From the NCBI GenBank assembly GCA_030015575.1, contig JASDDO010000001.1, forward strand, positions 325,533,595 to 325,597,594: a stretch of 64,000 nucleotides of DNA. The letters run 5' to 3'. Shown here piece by piece: positions 49,485 to 59,447 of this stretch. Below the pieces are notes generated by a model. That model was given only the letters and a program-made list of their open reading frames with translations, made no database searches and was not told the origin of the DNA. Position numbers and translations under genes: made by a program. Position 1 is the stretch's first letter; every line of letters starts with the position of its first letter. The stretch comes from Agapanthus africanus. Taxonomy: Eukaryota > Streptophyta > Magnoliopsida > Asparagales > Amaryllidaceae.

Positions 49485-49751
49485 ATGGATGTATTGACCG
49501 AACCCACTTGTTATACCGAGCTGGGGAACGTTGGTCCCGCTCCAACTTATAATTGTTATAAGACAGAGCAGGAAATAAGGGGAATACCAGAATTCCTATG
49601 CCGCCCAAACGAAGAAAGTGCATATGATGCATCTCCTTCGGGTGTGTTCATTATAAAGAACTGTTTCTCAGTATCCTCTACATCCTGGGTATTCGATACC
49701 GGATCAGGATCCCAGATATGTAATCTGTTACATAGGGCTACAAAAGAGTAG
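49485..49751 (+). pseudogene. B1 gag start fused to copia protease remnant
   Basis: The frame starts at ATG 49485 (MDVLTEPTCYTELGNVG) and reaches STSWVFDTGSGSQIC about 65 residues later, then stops at 49751. WVFDTG-GSxIC is the copia aspartic protease active site (usual form DTGCGSH). Only about 60 residues separate the start from the protease, so nearly all of gag, including the zinc knuckle, is absent. Confidence 0.75.
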
Positions 49752-49779
49752 AAAAACTGAGAAAGGGTGATAAGTTTCA

Positions 49780-50780
49780 TGAGACAGAAAACGGGGCAAG
49801 TGTTGCATCCAATTCTGTTGGTCACTGTCATCCTGTATTACCAATACATTGATTCTGAACAAATGCTATTAGATACCGAACCTGATATACAAAATCATAT
49901 CAGTCTCTTTATTAGTAAAGAAATGATAAAATTTTGTATTGTTGGATAATGTTTTGAACATTTCCTATATCAAAAGTTGATCGGTTTAGGCGCGTTATCT
50001 AAAAGCATTAACGTTCTAAATCAAACTACAGTTCTTAGTATTCAGAACACACACAAGAGGAAGAGTTCAGAAATGAACGAATCTTTCTTGAGGCATTGTA
50101 GACTAGGTCACATCAATGCGACCCGACTAGCTGAAGTTACATTTTAGATGCATATTTAAATCAGTTTGAATTTACATCTTATGAAACTTGCCAGTCATGT
50201 CACAAAGATTAGATGACCATAGCCCTGTTTATTGGAAACAGAGAAAGAGTTAATGAACTCTTGGGACTGATACATGATGATGTATGTAAGGTCTCCTGTC
50301 TACACATGCCAGGAATGGTTCTTTATACTTCATTATATTCTCTGATAATCTCTCAAGATTCAGACATATGTTCCTGTTGAAACACAAGTCCGAACCTTTT
50401 GAGATATTCACAGAATATAAGTTAGAAGTAGAGAACCAATACGGGTATAAGTATTATATCCTATGATAAGATCAGGGAGGAGAATACTTGTGCATGGCAT
50501 TCCTGGACCATTCTAAAGGAGAATGAGATTCTCTCTCCGTATTACTCCTCTGAATACACCACAGCACAACGGTGTATCGGGGCGGAGCAATCGCACAATA
50601 TTAGATATCGTGTGCTCTATGATGAGTATTACTGAGTTACCTATTTCCTTTTTTGGTTGTGCACTTGAGAAGCTGCATACCTATTGAATTTGGTTCAAAT
50701 CAAATCAGTTGCCTACCACTTCATATGTTATATAGAAAGGGAAGAGCCCATATCTTAAGTTAGTTAAGATTTGGGGTTGT
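49780..50780 (+). pseudogene. B1 pre-integrase and integrase remnant
   Basis: ESFLRHCRLGHINATRL (about 50075-50125) is the HCxxGH zinc-binding part of the gag-pre-integrase domain. DQGGEYL (about 50465-50490) and TPQHNGV-like sequence (about 50560-50585) are integrase core landmarks. YLLNLVQ (about 50675-50700) and ISLS..RFGVVWPMSKAKSGQD lead to the C-terminus. Stops occur roughly every 15-30 codons. Confidence 0.75.
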
Positions 50781-50787
50781 CTGGCCT

Positions 50788-51006
50788 ATGTCGAAAGCAA
50801 AATCCGGACAAGATCGAGGTAAAGTCAGTTGTGTAGAACTGGAAAGGTTCCAGCTATACAAAACTGCAGCTGATGATTTGACAGAACCAAAGGATTCAAT
50901 AGTTCCCGACGAACCTCAGCCTCTCCGCCGATCTAGCAGGGTTCCTCACCTGCTTGAGAGATACTTCGGTTTCTCGATGACAGTGGGAGCAAGGATTGCA
51001 TCATGA
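50788..51006 (+). pseudogene. B1 integrase-reverse transcriptase linker
   Basis: A 72-residue frame contains RRSSRVPHLLERYFG, the conserved copia motif just upstream of reverse transcriptase. It is open but has no continuing frame on either side. Confidence 0.75.
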
Positions 51007-51169
51007 GATGATGACCCAACTAGATTCGAGCAGGCCATCAAGAGTAGGGACTCTGTAAGAATGGCTGGATGCTTAGCAATCTGAGATGGAATCCATATAC
51101 ACCAACAAAGTATGGACTTTGGTTGCGATATCTGAAGGGTTAAATCCCCATCAGGAGCAAGTATATCTT

Positions 51170-51720
51170 GAGAAGATTACTTGGTGTAGATGGACAAGTT
51201 GAGACTTTCAAAGCTAGACTTGTTAAAGGTTTTCGTCATCGACCAGGCACGAATAATGATGAAACCTTTTCCAGGGACTATGCTTAAGTCCATCCAGATC
51301 CTACTTGCCACGGCTACATACCATGACTACGATATCTGGTGGTTGGGTGCCATGACTACTTTTCTAAATAATGATTTAGAAGAGAACGTCTATAAGAACA
51401 TAGCCAGAGGGCTACGTAAACAGTGGGAGCAGCGGAAACGTGTGCAAGATGTTTTATGTGATGAAGCAGGCATCGCGGAGTTGGAACATCTGTTTTGATG
51501 AGTTAGTCAAACAGTTTGACATCATCAAAATGGTAGATGAACCTTGTATATACAAAACGGTAGTAGAGAGTAAGGTGGTCATCCTCGTATTGTACGTGGA
51601 CAACATACTCTTGATAGGAAAAGAGTTTCCTATACTACGATCGGTCGATCTCCTCTTATCACATGGATTCTCCAATAGGATCAAAGTGATACCTCCTAAA
51701 TCCTGAGTCTTCATCTATGA
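51170..51720 (+). pseudogene. B1 reverse transcriptase remnant
   Basis: The frames read GQVETFKARLVKGFRHRPG (about 51190-51250), LATATYHDYDIW then FLNNDLEENVY (51300-51395), MKQASRSWN and VDEPCIYK (51460-51555), and LYVDNILLIGKEFPILRSVD (51590-51650). All are landmarks of copia reverse transcriptase. They lie in at least two frames with stops. The catalytic YVDD box reads YVDN (51593-51604), so even a frame-corrected enzyme would lack a metal-binding aspartate. Confidence 0.85.
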
Positions 51721-51829
51721 GATAGATGTAATTGGATGCTAGGATTCTCACTAGATGTAGTGAAATGGTATCAATCGATCCTGGGGAGAATCGCTAAAAG
51801 GGTTCCAGGGTGATAAAGACGACTGAATG

Positions 51830-52240
51830 TCAGTCACAGGCATTGTCTTTACCCTCAGTAAAGGGACAGTATGTTGGAAGATTTCCAAGATAGATACCGT
51901 GACAAACTAGACGATAAAGGCTGGTAACATCGCTATTAAAGATACTACCAAAGAGGCAGTTTGGGTGTATATTGGTTCATAAGATGAACTAGGTTCCTGC
52001 CATTGTATGACAATGGAAGTGTGGTTTCAGCCCTGGAACCCTGTTCCCATCAGTGACCCAGACATATTCTGAGGCAGCATCACCTGATCATGGAGATAGT
52101 TGATCTCCACGGTGATCGAGGTTCGGAGAGTAGACTCAGAGGACAACACGGCGGATCCACTCACAAAGGCCTTTTCCCAAAGAGAGACTTTTAGGGGATG
52201 GTTGAGTATTAGATACTACAACTACTGCTACAAATGGCCC
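51830..52240 (+). pseudogene. B1 RNase H remnant
   Basis: EDNTADPLTKAFSQRE (about 52140-52190) is the conserved copia C-terminus, about 65 bp before the polypurine tract. Upstream frames are broken. Confidence 0.8.
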
Positions 52241-52244
52241 TAGT

Positions 52245-52257
52245 GCAAGTGGGAGAT
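52245..52257 (+). other. Polypurine tract of B1
   Basis: GCAAGTGGGAGAT lies directly before TGTTAGTTATATG. It is identical to the A-family tract. Confidence 0.9.
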
Positions 52258-54481
52258 TGTTAGTTATATGTATGCCCTAGAGGCCATTACTGTGCATTGG
52301 ATGTATATTGTAGTGGATGCTGGGACATATATAGGTAGGACTTTCTTGCTCGACATGATAGTACGCTATCTGGTTGCACTTTATCTTAACGTGTATACTT
52401 TCTATCTCTCTGTTACATGTTGATAAAGCCCTTAGGATGTGTACTCGACTTCCAGGACTGTGATGCAGATCATACTAGTGGGGCCAGGATAGTCCATGAG
52501 TACATCCTTCAATGTTCCTAGTCGAGGGAATATCGAGACGGGGCATCGATATTCCAGAGTAGACTAGCGTATATCTTCTCGACCCATGCGATGGGCGATG
52601 GATGATCCCATATCCATTGGTGTTTGACATCAGAGATGGTATACGGGTGCTCAGTGGAGACTGGGTACACTGAACGGACTCGCCGAGAACTCTCAGATGG
52701 TATTATACCTCACGTCAGATGGCAATTCTCTGGTGACACTGGTACAGCTTAGTCTGTTGACCCGAGATCGTCATAGAGTCTTGTGTGTCTCCCACTGTGC
52801 TTTGATTTCCACCCTACCACGGCTCTACTGAGTCGTGCAAACAGGTGGTTTTTGGGTACAGTCCCGATTCACATGGAGGCAATGAGCGATAGGAGGGGAT
52901 TTGTCTCTCCCGGTATTGGGGGTTGATGTTGCGCTATGCTCGACTGGCCATAACAGGAAATCCCTGGCCAGGGTTGCAGTGACCTACTGGTAAGTGTTAT
53001 CAGTAGTTTCACACATGTTATGGACTTCACATCGGCATGACTTATCGAGCTACTGGGGTCTGACGTTTACCACCCCTAGGCGAGATATGCGACATATCAG
53101 ACGAACAGACCGAACTGTACGGTAAGTGTTACTGGTTGGATTCATAGGAGTGTTAGCGGGCTTGCTCGTCGATCTTCTGATCGCTCAATACCCGGGTGGC
53201 CGTTACATTTAGCAGACCGCTTGCGGCTTGTGGGTGTTTGATATGATCATCATCTGCTGCCGGCGTATTGACGAGTCTTTAGAGTCCTACACAGAAGTTT
53301 CCTGGCTCAAGCGAAACGAAATAGGAGCACATATGGGATATGTGCGGGACCGAGAATAATGCATGTATGTGATACCGTATTTCATTCTCGTGATGTATGT
53401 GTCGAATGGTTGTATGCGATATAACCTAGTTATTGAATCAAGGATTGATTCGATAAGCCGATACATTGGATACTAGCCGGTTATATGCGACATGACCGGA
53501 TCATTGAATCAAGTGTTGATTTAATGATTTAATGTAGAATTATATATTTGATATATTACTTTGCATCAACTAGTATTGGTTCACTTTAAATGGATTTTCT
53601 CACTTGGATTGTGCAAGTTGTATATGTGATATACTTTTGTGCACAAGATTGTATCATGTTTGATGATACATGCAAGCTTGGGTTTGTGTAAAGAATTGAC
53701 CATGGTTATATGAATGGTTAGGGTTTCATTTTATTTACTTATTCTTTTATCTTTTTATTGATTTATTTATTTATTTCTTATTGGCAAAAGAATAGAAAAT
53801 GGTGGCTTGATTTCTTTGTAGTTGAAGCTTCTTGAAACTTTGACTAAGTGGCCATTTTGTCTTCATGCTTAACCCTAACCCTTCAAACTAACCTTAGTCA
53901 ATTCTCTACACCTAACTAAGGTTAAAGATATGATAAGTATCATTTTATTTTATCTTTTAATTAACTTATCATAATTCTTTCTCGTCTTCTTCTTCATCAT
54001 CAACATGAAGAAAGCTTGCTCCATCAATGGCAACTTGAGCTATTAAGTGAGAAATCCAATTCTAAAGTGAACCCACTTTCTATTTCTTCATCCTCTACCT
54101 CTTGCCAAGTAGTATAGGGTGTTTTCTTCACAAGTTTCATGACTTGGTGAAGTGGGAGCTTGATCTTGTGATGCCTCGACGTAGATCATTTTCGGCATCG
54201 AAGCCGACGACCAAGCCCGCCCATTTCTTCAATGAAGCCGATGCTAGAGTCCGGATTCCGATTTGGACAGCGGAGGGACATCATCGTGGAGCTTAGGAAG
54301 TGGTGGACCGGATCTACAAAGGTTGTAGTCACTTTCCTTTAGCATTTAATTCGTTTACATGCTTGCATCGCCTATATATCTATTTAACGATCCATATTAG
54401 GGTTTGTAGGCACTTGTAAAATTTGAATTAGCCATGCTTGATCACTTGTGAGACTTCATTAGTGTGCCTAGGAACCCTACA
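52258..54481 (+). repeat. 3' LTR of B1 (2224 bp)
   Basis: It is the same length as the 5' LTR and shares its ends. The palindrome CCCTGGCCAGGG (52962-52973) is intact here and broken in the 5' LTR. The hairpin is at 52984-53006. Confidence 0.95.
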
Positions 54482-54486
54482 CACGG

Positions 54487-56085
54487 GTAGCCGGGTTCTA
54501 CAGGGCAACGGGCCCACATCTCATGGCATTGAGATGGAGGGGACTTTACTCTAGAATTAGCGGGCTTTTCGCCGCACTCGTAGGGGGTATAGGTTGACCC
54601 AGGAAGGGTGCCCAAGTTACTGGATTCCATGAAGTGCTGGGTGAGCCATTCACGTTGCTGAAGGGGGCTGCCTCGATTCAGGTTATGGCGGGTAACTTGC
54701 CGCGCCCATAGGGGTCTAGGATTTCATTGCACAGGCTATCCACACGACCAGAGGAACGTCGGGTTTCAGTAGCGGCTCTATGAAACCGGGGGATCCCAGA
54801 TATCTGTTTTGTTCTGTGATGCTTATTACATTTCTGTGATGTTGCATTTTATCACGCCTTGAGCGAATATTATATATTGATATATATACTAGTAGATGTT
54901 GTATATGTTTTGCATCCGCGCTAGTCCAGTCCCCGCTCTGTCGTTAGTTAAGTAACCTAACGGGTAATGACGGGACCAAGTGGCGAATGCTGATGGCATA
55001 TACGTACATCATTATTTTCGTTCTTTATTGGTGTGATCAATTGATGGGACTACATTGATTCGGATTAATACAAGCTAAACAAGCCTTTTATTATGTTGTT
55101 GGAATATTTTTCAAAAAGCTGTTATTGCAAGGCCATTCTCTTTTGTTTTGCATAGTTGTATTCGGTTATGAATATCCAGCACCTCAGTCGACGAGGCAAG
55201 GGCCGAGATCCCTTCACCGGGAGTGACCCCTTGGACAAAAGTTTGCGTCAGGGCAATAACTTCACTATAGTCGTTTACTTTTGCTTTGCATCGTGGTATT
55301 CAGTTGGAATATCCTGCACCTCATTCTACGGGGAAAGAACCGAGATCCCTTCACCGGGAGTGACCTCTTTAGCAAAGGTTTTCGTCACTATATTTATTTA
55401 AAAGCTATCCGGTTCCTTCAACGATATCAAGTTCATTACGTTAAAGGTTTTTCACCAAAAACCATTCGTAGCCATCCGTCATTTCAGATGGGTAGCACAT
55501 AGTATTCATGCTATGTTTGTTGACCTTTATCAAGGCATAGTGTATGGTAGCTGCTTGTTACCTTTTCGCTGCATAGATAGATGCGTTGGTTTGGAACAGT
55601 CATATAGCCTTGTTGACCTTCGTCAAGGGCTTGTACGGGTGGGTTCAAATTAACCTGGACAATGACGGGTAGAACTTGACATGTGACTTATGATTTGTTG
55701 ACCTTCATCAAGGTCATAAGAGCATGGGGCAAAAATCACATCGGGAGTTTCTAAAGAAACTGAAACTTTCCAGATATGCGCATACCTTCTGGAGTGTGAT
55801 AACGTGAGCGGATTCCGTCACGTTATCATGCGATGGTAGTTGGATCCCGATTCCCACTGATGAGTTGGTTTACTCTTTAGGTGATCCCGACTAATTCTTC
55901 TTTCAGGTTTAGAGGAGAATTTGACGGTACAGTGGAAGGTTTCCTGATTAGATAAATTGATAACCATTCCAATCTTGGTTAGAGTGCACGCTGAGTGTTT
56001 CTTTTCTCTCTCTCTATGGCAGCGACCATGACCCGACCCTAGACTATGACTCAGTGACCAAAATTAATCGAACCTTCTTAAATAC
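54487..56085 (+). other. Leader of A3, right part
   Basis: It continues from 44066 after removal of B1. The duplicated motif is at 55207-55228 and 55344-55365, 137 bp apart. A frame opens at ATGACCCGACCC (about 56028) and stops at once, at the site equivalent to the gag start of B1. Confidence 0.75.
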
Positions 56086-56109
56086 TTGCTTTTGGATTGT
56101 CAGAGTTGC

Positions 56110-56915
56110 AAACCTTATTGCCACTCCTACTTTTACCCTTTTCTCCAGGACACCCCGTATTACTACGAACGTCCACTTCCATTGGACAAAACCATTGTAT
56201 GGTTATATACGAACTTGAAGGAACTTATTCGAGGATGGTTTCCGGTTCTGGAGAAAACGAATAGGACTATTCAGTTGTCTTTTCCTTTTACCTTCTCTCA
56301 GGTTGCGAGTACTCCTTGGTTTAGGAGATAGTACACCTATTACGCAAATTGGATAGTCTTCTTCCAAACCTTAGACTGGTGCCGGATGGTGGGGAATAAA
56401 GAAAACCAATTAGCATAACGATGGTGTACAGAAGGTATTAAGTTAAGACAAGTAAAAGGATTAGAAGGAGGGCAAAGTAAACTGCGACTGCTATTCACGA
56501 CCAAACCAAGTATTTCATTACCACTCCCACTTCACCTTTGTATTTCTCCAGGACACTCCGTACCGCTACGAAGATCCACAGTTTATTGGATATTCCATCG
56601 TATGGTTATATACGAACTCGAAAGGAACTTGTTCCTGTTCGGGGATGGATTCTGGTTCAGGAGAAATAGGAATAAGGTTTATTCGGTTGTCTTTTATCTT
56701 CACCTTCTCTCGCATTGCGAGTGCTCCTAGGATTAGGACAGTACATCCATTATTATTGGATAGTCTTCTTACAAACCATAGGCTGGTGCCGAACGGTAGG
56801 GAAGGAAGAAAACCATTTGGCCTAAAGGGGTGTACAGAAGGTAATGACTAAAGACATATGAAGGGATATGGAGAGATGGCATAGAAATATATGGTTACAG
56901 TTGTGAATCTGAATA
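56110..56915 (+). repeat. Tandem duplication of about 403 bp in the gag position of A3
   Basis: CTCCAGGACAC recurs at 56143 and 56546. The 81-residue frame 56086-56331 carries FLQDTPYYYERPLPLDKTIV. The second copy carries a 68-residue frame (56645-56851), also found in A2 at 25141-25350. Confidence 0.75.
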
Positions 56916-59440
56916 ATGGAAGAGGCATTACTAGGAATACCCGGATACCCCTTCGAAATATTTACATGTTTAAATTTCACTGTGTACTGTTAAAAGAAAA
57001 CTGATTTCCTAATTAGCCCTTGCACCAGGGTATATATTTACCAGGTATGATTCTCACATCTGTAAGGTTTTACAGATGATGAGTGGGAGTAAGTTATTGG
57101 GAATTAGGTGATCATCCTCATTATATCGAAATTCGTTGTAATTTGTGATATTTGAGGAAATCACCTGGGTAGTTTGCCGGACGGCAGATATTTGGATTTG
57201 AATATTCGTTGTTATGCACCAATTTTAAATTGATATATCTGTACGTCTATTTTTATAGAGTGAGATATATCTTTTTGAAATTATGTCCATGACATTTACC
57301 TATATCAGTGGATGATTAGGTAAGGAGCTTTAAACAGCGGTGTAATTCTTCATAACCATAAGTATAGTTTTCAACCTACGACACACAGGAAATGAGTTAT
57401 TAGACTCAGGGGACTTATACAGAGTATTGTATGTTGTCCAGCATCCATGAGGGCAGAAAGGTTGGTTCTCGTACTATATTCGGTTTGCTTATGACTTCTC
57501 TATTTCTTAGACAAGTGTTTCGTAGTAACACAAGGTCTTAGTTTTGAGAAGTTATAGGTATAAGAGTAAAGTAGAGAACCAGGTATTGCAAGTATCATTT
57601 TTCTTCAAGATGATCGAAGATGTGGATACTTGTGTATGGTATTCAGTTGATAGTAATGATTAAGAGAACTTGTTTCTCTTTCAGGTTACACATATCTGGA
57701 TGCATTCCAAAGTTGAGTAACGCTGATCGGTCTCTTTCCATTTAGTTGACACGCACAGGAGACAGCTGCATGATTTGAATCTGGTTCAATTAAATCAGTG
57801 CCTCTGTTTCTGTATTGGATATAGAACAGTTCATATCTTGACAATGTTAAGGTACGGTGAGTTGTCCGGCTTATGCTTAAAACCAGACACCGGATAACTC
57901 AAGGAACATTTCTGTAATGGCTGTTTATGGGTTGACCCAGGCTATGATGAGGGTTGACTTTCTACTATCTGGAAGATCAATAGTGATATTGTTCTAGACT
58001 CGCCACAGTTTTAAAAGAAACGGATTTTTTCAGAAAACTGTAGTGGGAGTATGGTAGAACTGGAAGTGATTCTAGATCCGCAAACGATTACTGAAAATTT
58101 GATAAGAACCTAAAGATTCAATCTAGTTTGACATTCCATTGTCCACTCCATGGATATGGTGGGTAACCCAAGACACTCGAGAGGTACTTCGGTATGCTCA
58201 AAGACGGTGACGGGGAGGTTCTTGTTTTCCCAGACTTGCCATTGCTGTTGTTCTAGACTATGAGACCCGGCAGGAGGATGAGTATAGCGTCGTTCTGAAC
58301 TAGCTTTAGAAGTGTACGTCTATATGACTCTGCCAGAGGGTTGTCGTAGTCAGTGGGAGCAGCGGAAGCATAGTGCACAAGTGGCTTTTGTCTATTTATA
58401 GACTTAAGCAGATATAGCGGAGATAGATCATCTATTTCTGAAGTGACTGTCATAGGTTTGACTTCATCAGAATAGGGGATGGATCTGTTGAGAAGATAGT
58501 AGGGTGTGATGTCCTGGTATTTGGATGACATACACAGAGTAGGAAGTGATGTTCCTATACTACGGTCGGTTATACTTTGGTTGTCACACAGTGGTTTCTC
58601 CAGAAAAGATATGGATATTATATCAGACATTTTGGTTACTAGATCAATGGTTTTAGATCTAGATTTGGGTAGTGTCCCAATTAGGGTAATCAGACAGCAT
58701 TCTAAAGGTGTTTTAGAATGGACGACTCCAGGCACGGTAGTGTACCTGCTGGTGATGGAGTCACCCTCTCTAAAGGTGTCTTATAGACTAAAGGGGAGAG
58801 GGATGTGCATGATTGGCAGATCACTTGCTTAGGCAATTGAGTCAATCATGAGATGTCAAGTACCACACCAAATCTTTTTACAGTGGATGCAAAAAATTGA
58901 TATTGATCCAATCCTGAAGAAATGAATGGAAGCAGTTTTAAAACATAAGTGGATGTTCTAGGGATATGATAACAACAGTCTCCTTTAGGAGACAGTTATC
59001 ACTCCAGGCTTCCAAGGTGACATGGATGACAGAGTGGTTGTCAGAGTTATAGTTTTCCTTCTGACGAGGGGCAGTATTTTGGACAGGTGGTCCAAGGGGA
59101 TACTGAGGGAGGCATGACGCAGGATACTGATTAAATTCAGTTGACGATACAGTCTAAGAATTTTGGATTTGGAGTTCATTTATGAGCTAGGTCCCATCAG
59201 ATATCCAGACATATTCTAAGACAGGTATTGCTCATTTTGGGAGATGGCTTTCTCCGCGAACTTGAGATAAAGAGAGACATAGAAAGAAACATCAAGGCGG
59301 ATCCACTCTCTGAGGCTATTCCTCGAACACATTAGTTTCGCAAACTGGTTTTGTGAGACTGACTAGTAGAGGAGTTGGGTGTTCGGTATCACACGGGCTG
59401 TGTGTATGCGACATCGCAATAATTATCCTTGAGTGCAAGT
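56916..59440 (+). pseudogene. Decayed pol of A3
   Basis: An integrase scrap, TVHILTMLRYGELSGLCLKP, lies near 57825-57885. The best-preserved reverse transcriptase piece of the A family is an open frame at 58506-58832: WYLDDIHRVGSDVPILRSVI (YLDD at 58518-58529), then GFSRKDMD. It lacks the usual residues between the YVDD strand and the connection region. The opposite-strand frame at 58253-58735 is a shadow of it. RNase H ends near 59300. Confidence 0.8.
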
Positions 59441-59447
59441 GGGAGAT

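Larger units (their letters stand above)
44072..54481 (+). mobile_element. Element B1: complete Angela-like copia element of a second family, gag missing, pol broken
   Basis: Two LTRs of exactly 2224 bp, differing by about 2-3% by eye, flank a 5962-bp internal region, with the duplication CACGG outside. The LTR start TGTTAGTTATATGTATGCCCTAGAGG resembles the published BARE-1/Angela start. Internal order: primer site, leader of about 3.1 kb, protease, pre-integrase, integrase, reverse transcriptase, RNase H. Many more stops are present than the LTR divergence would explain. The element was therefore probably defective when it inserted. Confidence 0.93.
44067..54486 (+). repeat. Target-site duplication pair CACGG flanking B1
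   Basis: CACGG at 44067-44071 and 54482-54486. The continuous sequence is visible in A2 (about 22975, GTGCACGGATAGCCGGGTTC), confirming a precise insertion in the A3 leader. Confidence 0.95.

Noticed and set aside
58253..58735. 160-residue frame, the longest in the window, minus strand
   Set aside because: It lies antisense to the recognisable reverse transcriptase remnant of A3 (YLDD at 58518-58529), so it is a shadow frame.
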